A model generated the notes under the pieces. The model was not told the DNA's origin, ran no database searches, and saw nothing but the letters and a program-made list of their open reading frames with translations. This document shows, in pieces, positions 36,101 to 44,021 of a DNA stretch of 64,000 bases. The stretch comes from Lachnospiraceae bacterium (GTDB taxonomy: Bacteria > Bacillota > Clostridia > Lachnospirales > Lachnospiraceae), in contig JAETON010000012.1 of NCBI GenBank assembly GCA_021771695.1, forward strand, positions 1 through 64,000. The letters run 5' to 3'. The translations under genes and the position numbers were made by a program. The stretch's first letter is position 1; each line of letters opens with the position of its first letter.

Positions 36101-39100
36101 TGCAGATAGTGCAGACAGACCGGATGCGAATAAAAAAGAATTTAGGTTCCAACTGAAGGAAAGTGATGGTAATCCGGAGAATGGCGCAGAGTTACCGGCA
36201 AATACCAAGGCAGTCATAACGGATGCAGGTTCTGCCAATTTTGATGCCATCACATTTAAAAAGCCGGGTACTTATAAGTTCAAAATGGAGGAAGTTGTTC
36301 AAAACGGAGATGGATATACTTGTGATACAAGTAAATGGACATTAACGATTGAAGTCGAAGATAAAGAAGTGGAAGTAGAGAAAGATGGAAAGAAGGTTAA
36401 AGTCAAAGCACTTCAAGTTGTAAATCATCAATATGCAAAGGATGGAACAACGGAAACTTCTACAGATGCCGCAGCATTTACCAACACTTATAAGACAACG
36501 GATACAGCCTATACTCCGAAGGTATCAAAGAGATTTGCAGCAAATGGGGATGAACGGCCAAGTGAGAAAACCTTTACATTTTCTTTGGAAGATGCAAATG
36601 TCACCGGTACAGAGGGTTACGAGATGCCGCAGACGCAGAATACCCGTGTATCAGTAACTGGTGAAGGAAAAGGTTCTTTTGGTGATATTGCGTTTACAAA
36701 AGCTGGAACGTATACTTTTACGTTGAAGGAAATTAAGAATAACGAACCGGGATACACTTATGATGATAGTACATGGACACTGACGGTTACGGTAACAGAT
36801 AACAAAGGGAAGCTGAAGGCTCAGGGAAGTTATACGAAACCAGATGGTACAGCATCATCAGAGGAAGCGTCTTTTGAAAACAGCTATAAGGCGTCTCAAA
36901 CTTCATATACACCAAAAGTAAAGAAAACTATGAGCGGCAATCTTGGCAAGGATGAAACTTTTAAATTTAAAATTGAAAATGATAAAGGATATTCAGATGA
37001 AAAAGTTGTAATGCCGCAGGATACCAGTGCATCAGTAACTGTAACGAAGGATGACAAAGAAAAAGAGGCATCTTTTGATGCCATAACATTTAAAAAGGCT
37101 GGAACATATGAGTTTACCATAGCTGAAGAAGATCCGGGACTTTCCTATGTTGCATATGACAAGAACCATTGGACATTGACGGTTGAGGTTGAGGATGTTA
37201 ATGGAGAACTGAGAGTTAAATCAAATGGTGTAACATATAGGAACAAGGAAGATTCTTCTGAAAATGCACAGTACGCTGAATTTGAAAATGTTTATGAAGA
37301 TGGAAGCTTAGAGATTGCGAAAACTGTTGCAGGAGCTGGAGGCAGTACAGAGAAGAACTTCAAGTTTGAAGTAGAACTGAAGTTAAAGAATAAGCCGTTA
37401 ACTGGAGAATATAGTTATAGCGGAAGTATTTCCGGAACAATGACGCTGAATGATGAAGGAAAAGGCGAAGTTTCCTTGAAACATGGACAGTCAGTTACGA
37501 TCAAAGGATTACCGAAAGGTGTTACGTATAGGATAACAGAGAAGAACCAGAATACAGATGCCAATGAGATTTGGTATAATGTGACATCTGCCGGAAATGA
37601 AGGAACGATTGAGAAGGACCAGACAATGTCCGCAGCCTTTACGAATACTGCACCGGAAACGACAGCATCCATTGCGGTCAAGAAGGCGGTAGCCGGAACA
37701 GAGGCTCCAAATATCAATACCCTTGACGGATGGTTTACCTTCCAAATTGAGAAAGGTGACGGCACGGCGTCAGGTACACCAATGCCTGCAGATACAGAAG
37801 TAACCAACCAGACTGGTAAAGTGGATTTTGGAAGTATTACCTATACAAAACCGGGAATTTATATTTATAAAATCCATGAAACAGCAGAAGTGAAAGATAA
37901 TGATGTAAGCTGGAAAGCCAGTAAAAACGTCATTACAGCAACTGTTGTTGTTACATCTGTAAATTCTGCGACACCGCTTCCAACCGTTGGTTTGGATACT
38001 GGAAATTCGCTGCAGGCAGTTGTAACTTATACCGGCGGTGATGGACAGAATCAAGATACATTTACCAATACTTACAAGAAACCGGAAGCAGCAAAAGCAT
38101 CCTTTAAAGCCAAGAAGCAGGTGGTGAATACAGCAGATCAGTCACAGATGAGTGTCAATGGAACATATGAGTTCCAGTTGAAGGATGAGAAAGGAAACGT
38201 TTTACAAACAAAGAAAAATGATAAGGATGGAAACATTTCTTTTGACACATTGACATGGGATCGAGAGGGAACTTATAACTATACCATGGAAGAGTCAGGA
38301 GAAAAGAATCCAAACTTAAAATATGACGAAACTCCGATTCATGTAAAGGTTAAAGTGTCAAAAGATGCCGCAATCAACCAGTTAACTGCTTCAGTTACTT
38401 ATATAAAAGGAAGTATAGAATCTGAAGAGGTACAAAGTTTTGTAAATAAGTATACGAAGCCTTCAGATACTCAAACAACTTTAAAAGTCAGCAAACAGCT
38501 GTTAGGCAGAAAACTGGAAAAACAGCAGTTTTCCTTTACCTTAAAGCCGGTAGATAAAGCACCAATGCCAAAAGGTGATGACGGTCAGGAACTTTCTTCT
38601 GTAACGATAGAAAATGATAAAGATGGTAAGGTAGAATTTGGACCGATTACATTTACCTCAGATGGAACAGATTCAGAAGCCGCATCTAAGACATATGTTT
38701 ATAAGATTACAGAAAAGAATACTGGAGATGTATGCTATGAATATGATGATGCAGAAATTACTGCTGTGGTAAAAGTTGAAAGTAAAGATCATAAGCTTAA
38801 GGTAACTTCTGTTCAGTATGAAAAGAGTGCCAAAGTTGGAGATGAAAGCGGCAGCACTTTTGTGAACAAATACAAAGAGCCGGAAGCAGCGAAACTTGTT
38901 TTGGGAGGTACTAAAACTTTAACAGGAAAAGAATTATCCAATGGGCAGTTTACATTTAAACTGACACCACGGGGTGATGCTCCGGGAGAAGTACAGGAAG
39001 TGAAAAACAAAGCCGATGGAACTTTTGAATTTGCACCAATTATGATCCAAGAAACGAAAGATAACTTTGGATGGGCGGATTCAGAAGAAGGAAAAACATT

Positions 39101-39443
39101 TACTTATCGAGTAGAGGAAGTAAATGATGCCAAGAAAGGTTATACTTATGATGATCTGCCAATTACAGTAAAAGTAACGGTGAAGAAAAACAAGAAGAAT
39201 CAGCTGGAAGTCGTAGATGTAAGTTACGAGAAAGGCGGAAAAGCAGCGGATGGTATTGCTTTCTATAATACTTTCAAAGAAACAACAACTACAACAACAT
39301 CCACACCAAATAGGAAACCAAGGAACGGCCGTTTGGCAAAAACTGAAGATTCAGCACCAGTTGCAGAAATGGTATTTTTGGCAATTGCAAGTCTCGCAAT
39401 TTTTGCAGGAGCTCTTGTACGAAAAAGAAAACAGAAGAATTAA
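30165..39443 (+). CDS. Giant Cna-B/FctA-type multi-domain surface adhesin
   Basis: The protein has 3,092 residues. A signal peptide (IIALLLVVIFMVPSNMNAWA) is followed by a Cys/His-rich N-terminus (SHHPAHTEKCGF, HCPVCEK) and a Thr-rich linker near 170-205. A long, mostly unassigned region follows, with a DUF11-like domain near 1470. Next come an SdrD-type B domain near 1685 (VVWYDKNKDGVRD), two DUF7601-like domains near 1850 and 2378, and seven FctA-like pilin isopeptide domains near 1965, 2108, 2238, 2498, 2638, 2765 and 2905, each ending in a W/D-T-V-V and F-N-x-Y type strand. The C-terminus has a threonine stretch, LAKTED, a hydrophobic helix and RKRKQKN. This should be cell-wall anchored, though no sortase gene is visible nearby. 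ATG 30165 fits the ribosome site. Confidence 0.85.
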   Translation: MRVKSKYQKIIALLLVVIFMVPSNMNAWAEKAANDKALCSHHPAHTEKCGFDQETGSSSCKFHCPVCEKDDYPEIEKSGVTISLPDENKVSGKVDLLEGVTAKDKDGTSYAVSIYSIIDEKDSQPVKLTKERYLDAEDGHKYVVVYTARIEGGGGGITASAGRILEAEEQDTSTATETTDTSTDQSTETTETKSTEKKKTPAKAAESNLDPNGELAALEIYPGAKRDDGSWIVYDAADEAEANVKAKVTFSAGTNIPENYYLYIQKVKEGEEHYPSDDAVKETAGEYNDYQCYAIHWVKINNDGTFDKDVNTVLSDGDSATITLEYLKDDAKLLGESAKRKLLIFNSNQEGTKLEDISSTIEDVKVGQDKYNGFTFTTSKGGPYVFVSKKLFEAYVTDLAVKEITDGTGPFDETGDLTAEGKVSHPGNDKSSDNKVVRSFDTIKYDLTTTFEQRDTQAQKDTATMGFEMTLKKGLTEAEFDFGSMVWLGDHYKIEYLDKDGNVICTRDHEGKIWDKDGKETTINQLAYGSQEKGKSYRVPGIETQRLTGSFELKSTEDNPNVIAGTKTFSAGIKVKNVNNNDKFQPEFKFWFQGNEDNYGKESEASGVFHPAQKQNGNVLKADDENTVVVSAGTNFNMQLKKNVDLTYKNWFDFSTGMTVDAGIQKELDELAILDANKGKSNPADFVDKEGNRLSEDKKNQYKNYRYGRISGYGITLQLYNDTDNKPEDNRAAKGMKGYSLPAGDITFDLNFTSTARAGGTKLDEKNYTPILWDYNENIDATQTYNKTYDGHSVIRNGTNRGKWERNLYWNKEQRSPYAKGAAPGNYHVSGDPVTKCYYGGDWEITNGGGQWKSTAENVTGTGSDTTYQFQVKDYDFDLDSYHFPESDMGNGSTLSEYTTFAKGFSAGYVQVLSVFPRYQKESVVDLELETTVNNLSITTRDGTTFQASSDDDTKYQHEVNKKDNVKTDKIDLYAIGGMTKGNSFNQTDAKVAAEKYLGTSYWGTSYDCSAFAGDSIALLGYGMLSSNSDYRVKSMNLLQLFDSRALSINGDPKVYWDSTDGTKGTEKILYAADPDYENGYDTNAEGILQYMNRVREEDLVYSDTLNEDGTITVQIGNETKNLKCIGVMMELRECDLKGGMYQYLKVPVKVNGDDEGLVGKTIAAVNTVRIWTDEEDMKNPDNTPVSWKDGKWDSTAGKNTLENYQEPTGKPDVGDDGKHYRGELANGTSCGKISGTKDYVKTEYKDGQQISGTHAGGVQSGNTLLILGYEAQVNLKTKNPKAGSDSSSTTTYDMDQGQNTVEYTLYNLKAKESDQTRVSGKKTDLTIQAVADKGKESQDRINITAGTYKMKGFTSKAEAEKPDGVPQDIMIGTKENPTTVWFKDSEGKCYAIQIYAELDMPSNNGIRFELSKVPIGVNLPDIVFSASLNSKKVNNNDTIESHVYISGEGDCRAYEKTKGNTDNQTISITQLQGTAIDKSVDKTLVELNDLFEYTVKYTNNSKQKVRKIYFYDLMPYNGDIRGSAFHGGMELREFSASLTGEKSEGENFSADVTIYYSTKESGELKEKIAGFNGKDEKAVDDMLADTDWFHKLGTIDKTTGAFDPDSGLTNISDLIKEIKGLYIKVENLGPQRTLSMNMKVLPINTEKENQAAADLYGNVAHSWIPENGSNEVSSTIVQTSVLSREISGVVWYDKNKDGVRDKGEPKINEVQCTLFKKNGSSYEVCKTDKLGNSIGEEGTITTEADGAYRFENLEAGDYVVAFKGDALKAYTGETAYQVKGKNDADTSDGVEASNYSGLPEGYTYAIKYSNNEEEMKLHTIDKIQNQNIKLDNSKERKTNQDLGLIDVNDLKISKEVKGDAADKEKEFDFEVTLTLDGKPLTGEYDYTIENTSKKLSLDKNGKAVLKLKHGQTAVIKDVPVGTQYNVEEVKVPTGYSSEITNGSGTIPEKPAEASLVKAVNTYSTKETTFAPKVAKAFTADSADRPDANKKEFRFQLKESDGNPENGAELPANTKAVITDAGSANFDAITFKKPGTYKFKMEEVVQNGDGYTCDTSKWTLTIEVEDKEVEVEKDGKKVKVKALQVVNHQYAKDGTTETSTDAAAFTNTYKTTDTAYTPKVSKRFAANGDERPSEKTFTFSLEDANVTGTEGYEMPQTQNTRVSVTGEGKGSFGDIAFTKAGTYTFTLKEIKNNEPGYTYDDSTWTLTVTVTDNKGKLKAQGSYTKPDGTASSEEASFENSYKASQTSYTPKVKKTMSGNLGKDETFKFKIENDKGYSDEKVVMPQDTSASVTVTKDDKEKEASFDAITFKKAGTYEFTIAEEDPGLSYVAYDKNHWTLTVEVEDVNGELRVKSNGVTYRNKEDSSENAQYAEFENVYEDGSLEIAKTVAGAGGSTEKNFKFEVELKLKNKPLTGEYSYSGSISGTMTLNDEGKGEVSLKHGQSVTIKGLPKGVTYRITEKNQNTDANEIWYNVTSAGNEGTIEKDQTMSAAFTNTAPETTASIAVKKAVAGTEAPNINTLDGWFTFQIEKGDGTASGTPMPADTEVTNQTGKVDFGSITYTKPGIYIYKIHETAEVKDNDVSWKASKNVITATVVVTSVNSATPLPTVGLDTGNSLQAVVTYTGGDGQNQDTFTNTYKKPEAAKASFKAKKQVVNTADQSQMSVNGTYEFQLKDEKGNVLQTKKNDKDGNISFDTLTWDREGTYNYTMEESGEKNPNLKYDETPIHVKVKVSKDAAINQLTASVTYIKGSIESEEVQSFVNKYTKPSDTQTTLKVSKQLLGRKLEKQQFSFTLKPVDKAPMPKGDDGQELSSVTIENDKDGKVEFGPITFTSDGTDSEAASKTYVYKITEKNTGDVCYEYDDAEITAVVKVESKDHKLKVTSVQYEKSAKVGDESGSTFVNKYKEPEAAKLVLGGTKTLTGKELSNGQFTFKLTPRGDAPGEVQEVKNKADGTFEFAPIMIQETKDNFGWADSEEGKTFTYRVEEVNDAKKGYTYDDLPITVKVTVKKNKKNQLEVVDVSYEKGGKAADGIAFYNTFKETTTTTTSTPNRKPRNGRLAKTEDSAPVAEMVFLAIASLAIFAGALVRKRKQKN

Positions 39444-39461
39444 ATAAGGGAGTGGCTTAGA

Positions 39462-39536
39462 GAAGAAAGAGCTGCGTCAAATATAGTGGAATTTGAGTAA
39501 TTTCATTATAAAAACGCAGCGCTTTCTTTTTTTAAA
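39462..39536 (+). terminator. Terminator of the adhesin gene
   Basis: The stem AGAAAGAGCTGCGT/ACGCAGCGCTTTCT (one mismatch) carries a large loop and is followed by TTTTTTT. Confidence 0.8.
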
Positions 39537-39543
39537 AAAGTTC

Positions 39544-39572
39544 TTGACAGCATAAAGTACAAATGTTATATT
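39544..39572 (+). promoter_or_regulatory. Strong sigma-A promoter of hsp20
   Basis: TTGACA, a 17-bp spacer and TATATT lie 44 bp before the Hsp20 start. No CIRCE-type inverted repeat is visible near it. Confidence 0.8.
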
Positions 39573-39615
39573 ACATATAGAACAAACAGAACAATAAAAC
39601 AAAAAGGAGAGATGT

Positions 39616-40056
39616 ATGATGATGCCAAGTATTTTTAACAGTAATTTATTTGATGATTGGATGGATTTCACATTTCCGGAGGTTGATAAAAAGCTGTATG
39701 GAAAACAAGGTGCAAATATTATGCAGACAGATATTAAAGAGACAGAACATGATTATGAGGTTTCTATAAATCTGCCAGGTTTTCAAAAGGATGAGATTCA
39801 TGCAGAATTAAAAGATGGATATCTTGTGATTCATGCAGAAAAAAATGTGAATAATGATGAGAAAAATAAGGAAGGAAGATACATTCGGCGGGAACGCTAC
39901 ACAGGAAATATGAGCAGAAGTTTTTATGTAGGAAAAGAGATTACACAAGATGAGATTCATGCAAAATTTGAAAACGGCATTTTAGTATTGGATATTCCCA
40001 AAAAGAATAAAAAGAAGGAAGTGGAAGAAAAACAGTATGTAACCATTGAAGGATAG
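39616..40056 (+). CDS. hsp20: Hsp20/alpha-crystallin family small heat shock protein
   Basis: A 146-residue small heat shock protein. The alpha-crystallin domain runs from about residue 40 to 130: DIKETEHDYEVSINLPGFQK, then GRYIRRERYTGNMSRSFYV and FENGILVLDIPKK, with an IxI/V-like C-terminal tail. It holds unfolding proteins in an ATP-independent way. A strong promoter precedes it, and a DnaJ-like gene follows behind a terminator, giving a small protein-quality-control neighbourhood. Confidence 0.93.
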   Translation: MMMPSIFNSNLFDDWMDFTFPEVDKKLYGKQGANIMQTDIKETEHDYEVSINLPGFQKDEIHAELKDGYLVIHAEKNVNNDEKNKEGRYIRRERYTGNMSRSFYVGKEITQDEIHAKFENGILVLDIPKKNKKKEVEEKQYVTIEG

Positions 40057-40061
40057 AATAG

Positions 40062-40096
40062 ATTCCCCGGAGATATTTCCGGGGATGCTTTTTCTT
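40062..40096 (+). terminator. Terminator between hsp20 and the DnaJ-like gene
   Basis: The GC-rich stem TTCCCCGG/CCGGGGAT is followed by GCTTTTTCT. Confidence 0.8.
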
Positions 40097-40122
40097 TCAT
40101 AGAAATACAGGGGGTGATGATA

Positions 40123-41019
40123 TTGGCATATAAAAGAGATTATTATGACATACTTGGAGTTTCAAGAACTGCAAAGGATAATGATATAAAAAAAGCATAT
40201 CGAAAGCTTGCAAAAAAATATCATCCGGATATGAATCCTGGAGATGGGCGGGCAGAACAAAGGTTTAAAGAGATTACAGAAGCATATGATGTTTTGAGTG
40301 ATCCTGAAAAGAAAAAGCTGTATGATCGTTTTGGATACGCAGCTTTTGACGGCACAGAAGCAGGGGCTGATCAAAGGCATAGAGGACAATATCAGGAATT
40401 TCATTTTACAGGCGGAGATGCAGGAGATATTTTTGAGGATATATTCGGAACTATGTTTCACGGAAAGTATACAGGCGGATTTTCTCAAAAAGGGGAGGAT
40501 ATCACAGCAGAAATTACGGTAAGTTTCGATGAAGCAGTATCCGGCTGTGATAAAATAGTTCATTTAAGCCAGCCGGATTCGATTAGAGGAGGTGTTCAAA
40601 CTCTGAAGGTTCATATTCCGGCGGGAATTGAAACAGGAAAAACAATCCGGCTTCAAGGAAAAGGCATGCCGGGAATCCATGGAGGAGCAAGCGGTGATTT
40701 GCTGCTGCAGGTAACCGTAGAGGAGAAACATGGATTTCTACGAAAAGGTAATGATGTATACACAAAGATTCAGATACCATTTACAACGGCAGTTTTCGGT
40801 GGAGAAGTCGTTGTACAGACTCTTTATGGAAATGTTTTGTGTAAGATTCAGGGAGGAACTCAGTCCGGAACTAAAATTCGTTTGAAAGGAAAAGGAATCG
40901 TGTCAATGAGTCGTCCTTCCGTATATGGGGATCAATATGTTACCGTTCAAATCCAGGTTCCCCAGAATTTAAATGCGAGAGCAAAACAAAAATTAAAAGA
41001 GTTTCAAAAGGCATGTTAA
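40123..41019 (+). CDS. DnaJ-like co-chaperone without zinc finger (CbpA type)
   Basis: A 298-residue J-domain protein. The N-terminal J domain (about 1-70) has YDILGVSRTAKDNDIKKAYR and the essential HPD in KKYHPDMN. A G/F-like segment follows, then two DnaJ C-terminal substrate-binding domains. The cysteine-rich zinc-finger repeats of true DnaJ are absent, so it is of the CbpA/type II class that assists DnaK. The start is inferred as TTG 40123 (giving MAYKRDYYDILG), because the GGGGGTG ribosome site overlaps the GTG and ATG codons just upstream. Confidence 0.88.
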   Translation: MAYKRDYYDILGVSRTAKDNDIKKAYRKLAKKYHPDMNPGDGRAEQRFKEITEAYDVLSDPEKKKLYDRFGYAAFDGTEAGADQRHRGQYQEFHFTGGDAGDIFEDIFGTMFHGKYTGGFSQKGEDITAEITVSFDEAVSGCDKIVHLSQPDSIRGGVQTLKVHIPAGIETGKTIRLQGKGMPGIHGGASGDLLLQVTVEEKHGFLRKGNDVYTKIQIPFTTAVFGGEVVVQTLYGNVLCKIQGGTQSGTKIRLKGKGIVSMSRPSVYGDQYVTVQIQVPQNLNARAKQKLKEFQKAC

Positions 41020-41067
41020 AAAGCAAAATTAATTGAAAATAAATCTCAAAATACCCTCAATCTATGC

Positions 41068-41073
41068 TATAAT
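41068..41073 (+). promoter_or_regulatory. Extended -10 promoter of the hydrogenase gene
   Basis: TGCTATAAT is an extended -10 box about 70 bp before the hydrogenase start. No good -35 is present, which is tolerated by extended -10 promoters. Confidence 0.5.
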
Positions 41074-41142
41074 ATACATGTTAAAAAAATGACAAACAAT
41101 AGGCGGACTAGTACGGAAATTATAAGAAATGAGGGAAAAGAA

Positions 41143-42591
41143 ATGCACGCAGATGAAAATTTATTAAAAATCAAACACGAAGTATTGTACGAAGTAGCCA
41201 AGCTTGCCTTTGAAGGAACATTAGACGAAAAGAAAGATGATATTGCAATGAAACTGATTCCGGGACCGAATCCACAGTTTCGATGCTGTATTTACAAAGA
41301 ACGTGAAATTATTCGTCAGAGAGTACGTTTAGCGGAAGGAAAGGCTCCGGGACCGGAAGATGATGGAAATGTGATTCAGGTGATTTCTTCAGCCTGCGCA
41401 GACTGTCCGATTTCCAGCTATACAGTAACTGAAAACTGCCAGAATTGTATTGGAAAGGCATGTATCAATGCCTGCAAATTTGATGCCATTGAAAGCGGAC
41501 GTCATCGTTCTCATATTGATCCGGCAAAATGTAAAGAATGCGGTCAGTGTGCAAAAGCCTGTCCATATAATGCAATTGCACATTTACAAAGACCATGTAA
41601 ATTCAGCTGTCCGGTAGATGCAATTACATATGATGAACATGGAATTTCTGTAATTGATGAGAAAAAATGTATCCGCTGCGGACAATGTATCCACAGTTGT
41701 CCATTTGGAGCGATTGCATCTAAGACATTTATCGTAAATGTGATTGAAGCACTGAAATCAGGAAAGAAAGTTTATGCAATGGCAGCTCCGGCAACGGAAG
41801 GACAGTTTGGAGCAGACATTACAATGAACAGCTGGAAAACAGCAATGAAAGAATTAGGATTTGAAGATTTTATTGAAGTTGGATTGGGCGGAGATATGAC
41901 AGCAGCTTATGAAGCAGAAGAATGGGCAGAAGCCTATAAAAAAGGAAAGAAGATGACAACTTCCTGCTGTCCTGCATTTGTAAATATGATACATAATCAT
42001 TTTCCACAATTAAATGATAATGTATCTACAACAGTATCTCCAATGTGTGCGGTATCCCGAATGATTAAGGCAAAAGAACCGGATGCAGTGACGGTATTTA
42101 TCGGACCTTGTATTGGAAAGAAATCAGAAGTTGTTGATCAAAAGATTGAAAGTAATGCAGATTATGTATTAACCTACAGTGAAATTCGTGCCATTATGAA
42201 AGCAAAAGATGTAGAGCTGAAACCAGAAGAAAATACATATCAGGAATCTTCTATTTATGGAAAGAAATTTGCATTCTCAGGCGGAGTTACAGAAGCGGTA
42301 CTGCAAAGCTTAAAAGAATCTGAAGATCAGATTGATGCAAAAGTCTGCAAAGCCAATGGTGCTGCAGAATGTAAAAAAGCATTGATGTTTATGAAAGCCG
42401 GCAGACTGCCGGAAGACTTCATTGAAGGTATGGCATGTGAAGGCGGCTGTGTCAATGGACCATGTTCATTTAAGAAACCGAATTTAAGCCGAAAGAGCAG
42501 AAATACACTGCTTGCACAGGCGGACAAGAGAGAGATTCATGAGAATTTGAAGAATTATGATATGGATTCCTTCTCTATGCATCGTGAATAG
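41143..42591 (+). CDS. [FeFe] hydrogenase, group B-like, monomeric
   Basis: A 482-residue iron hydrogenase. The N-terminal half has several cysteine-rich ferredoxin-like motifs (CADCPISSY, CQNCIGKACINAC, CKECGQCAKACP and CIRCGQCIHSCP). The H-cluster domain has TSCCPAFVN, then SPMCAVSRMIK in place of the usual MPCxxKxxE, and GMACEGGCVNGPC. The altered second motif fits group B hydrogenases, whose physiological direction is little known. It probably exchanges electrons with ferredoxin. It is a single gene with its own promoter and terminator; maturases are not in the window. ATG 41143 follows GAGGG. Confidence 0.9.
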   Translation: MHADENLLKIKHEVLYEVAKLAFEGTLDEKKDDIAMKLIPGPNPQFRCCIYKEREIIRQRVRLAEGKAPGPEDDGNVIQVISSACADCPISSYTVTENCQNCIGKACINACKFDAIESGRHRSHIDPAKCKECGQCAKACPYNAIAHLQRPCKFSCPVDAITYDEHGISVIDEKKCIRCGQCIHSCPFGAIASKTFIVNVIEALKSGKKVYAMAAPATEGQFGADITMNSWKTAMKELGFEDFIEVGLGGDMTAAYEAEEWAEAYKKGKKMTTSCCPAFVNMIHNHFPQLNDNVSTTVSPMCAVSRMIKAKEPDAVTVFIGPCIGKKSEVVDQKIESNADYVLTYSEIRAIMKAKDVELKPEENTYQESSIYGKKFAFSGGVTEAVLQSLKESEDQIDAKVCKANGAAECKKALMFMKAGRLPEDFIEGMACEGGCVNGPCSFKKPNLSRKSRNTLLAQADKREIHENLKNYDMDSFSMHRE

Positions 42592-42607
42592 AATTTAACA
42601 GGAAATT

Positions 42608-42668
42608 GTCCTGCAGATTAATTTTTGCAAAAGTTTTTGCAAGAAAATGTCTGCAGGATATTTTTTTG
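42608..42668 (+). terminator. Terminator of the hydrogenase gene
   Basis: The outer stem TCCTGCAGA/TCTGCAGGA encloses an AT-rich loop and ends in TATTTTTTT. Confidence 0.8.
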
Positions 42669-42776
42669 AAAGAACTTTCTAATACCTTGTAAAGTATTGG
42701 AAAACCGGAGAAAATTCTATATAGTGTTAGTAAGAAGAAAATGGTAACTAATAGGATTAGATGCAAGGAGAAAGCA

Positions 42777-43448
42777 ATGAAAGAAGCAGTTATTTTTGAC
42801 ATGGATGGGGTAATTTCAGATTCAGAGTATGTAAATGTTATGGCAAAACATAAATTGCTGCAGAGTTTGGGAGTAGAAGTTGACTGGCATTATCATGATC
42901 AGTTTCTTGGGACAACTTATGAATTTATGTGGGAAAAAATGAAAGAAGAATTTCATCTGCCGGAGGATACAGTGTATTATGTTCAAGCAGCAAAAGATAA
43001 ACGCGATGAATTGATTCAAAAAGAAGGACTGCAGCCGATACCGGGAGTTGTTGAGCTGATTCAGAGAATTTATAAAGCCGGGATACCTATGGCAGTTGCA
43101 TCTTCATCTTCTAAGAAAAACATAATATCCAACTTGTCAATGCTGGGAGTTCTTTCATATTTTCAGGAAATTGTCAGCGGAGAGGAATGTAAAAAAGGGA
43201 AGCCGGATCCAGAAATATTTCAAAAAGCGGCATTTATGCTGGGTAAGAAACCGGAAAGTTGTGTTGTAATTGAGGATTCTATGAGCGGAATAAAGGCGGG
43301 AAAAGCAGCAGGGATGAAATGCATTGGATTTGCAAATCCAGAGGGCTTGGAACAAGATTTTACTCTGGCGGATTTGGTGATATCAGATTTTGATAAATTA
43401 ACGGTGGAGCAATTAAGACAGGATGAAAGAATAAGGGGAGCTATTTAG
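42777..43448 (+). CDS. HAD-family hydrolase, beta-phosphoglucomutase-like
   Basis: A 223-residue HAD superfamily protein of subfamily IA. Motif I FDMDGVISDSE has the nucleophile D8 and acid D10; motif II is VASSSS, motif III a lysine in the GKPDPEIF segment, and motif IV VIEDSMSGIKAGKAAGM. It resembles PgmB and related sugar-phosphate phosphatases; the substrate is unknown. A promoter TTGGAA-17-TATAGT ends at 42725, and AAGGAG precedes ATG 42777, so the in-frame ATG at 42741 is not used. Confidence 0.87.
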   Translation: MKEAVIFDMDGVISDSEYVNVMAKHKLLQSLGVEVDWHYHDQFLGTTYEFMWEKMKEEFHLPEDTVYYVQAAKDKRDELIQKEGLQPIPGVVELIQRIYKAGIPMAVASSSSKKNIISNLSMLGVLSYFQEIVSGEECKKGKPDPEIFQKAAFMLGKKPESCVVIEDSMSGIKAGKAAGMKCIGFANPEGLEQDFTLADLVISDFDKLTVEQLRQDERIRGAI

Positions 43449-43520
43449 TGAGGATGAAGAATTTATTGAAATGGAGCTAAAAGAAAACGGATTAATTTCA
43501 TAAAAGAAAAGTTTTGTATC

Positions 43521-43567
43521 AATCCTCTAACTAGTGTAAAATAGAACTGGCTGGAGGATTTTTTTTG
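43521..43567 (+). terminator. Terminator just upstream of crcB
   Basis: AATCCTC pairs with GAGGATT, extended by AACTAGT/ACTGGCT with wobbles, and is followed by eight T. The ribosome site of crcB begins immediately after the T run. It most simply ends the HAD transcript; the promoter of crcB is then unclear. Confidence 0.65.
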
Positions 43568-43579
43568 GAGGAATAAGAA

Positions 43580-43945
43580 ATGTTAAATTGTCTATTTGTC
43601 GGCATTGGAGGTTTTATCGGCGCAGTGCTGCGTTATTTGCTGGGGATGCTGCCTTTATCGGAGAGATTTGAATTTCCAATGGTAACGTTAGGGATTAATA
43701 TACTTGGAGCTTTTGCAATTGGAATGGTAAGTCAGGCAGCCGTGAAATATGGAATCTCAGATTCCAGATGGATTTTACTTTTGAAAACTGGTGTATGCGG
43801 CGGATTTACTACATTTTCAACTTTTTCTTTGGAGAGTTCTAATTTGATGGCAGCAGGTAAACAAGGGTATGCAGTCTGTTACATGGTGTTGAGTGTTTTG
43901 TGCTGTTTGGGAGCAGTTATGGCAGGGAAATATTTGATGCAGTGA
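43580..43945 (+). CDS. crcB: CrcB/FEX fluoride channel
   Basis: A 121-residue four-helix membrane protein of the Fluc (CrcB) family. GGFIGAVLRYLLGM at the N-terminus and GVCGGFTTFSTFSLESSNLM in the third helix are the family hallmarks, the latter including the fluoride-contacting Phe residues. It relieves fluoride toxicity as a dual-topology dimer. Only one crcB copy is present here. No fluoride riboswitch could be recognised upstream. Confidence 0.93.
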   Translation: MLNCLFVGIGGFIGAVLRYLLGMLPLSERFEFPMVTLGINILGAFAIGMVSQAAVKYGISDSRWILLLKTGVCGGFTTFSTFSLESSNLMAAGKQGYAVCYMVLSVLCCLGAVMAGKYLMQ

Positions 43946-44021
43946 AAAGAGGTAATTGTCGGAATCCATTTGATTTTATGTTATACTTGATTTGATAGAA
44001 GATAGGAGAGGCAGGGAAATT

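Noticed and set aside
36060..39300. Adhesin repeats as a CRISPR or DNA satellite array
   Set aside because: The repetition is at protein-domain level (about 120 residues, diverged in DNA) within one open frame.
39444..39615. CIRCE element controlling hsp20
   Set aside because: No TTAGCACTC-type inverted repeat is present; only a terminator and a sigma-A promoter are seen.
43449..43498. Short frame after the HAD gene encoding SEDEEFIEMELKENG
   Set aside because: It has no start or ribosome site and is too short to support as a gene remnant.
43449..43579. Fluoride riboswitch before crcB
   Set aside because: The conserved fluoride-aptamer sequence elements are not present; only a terminator hairpin is visible.
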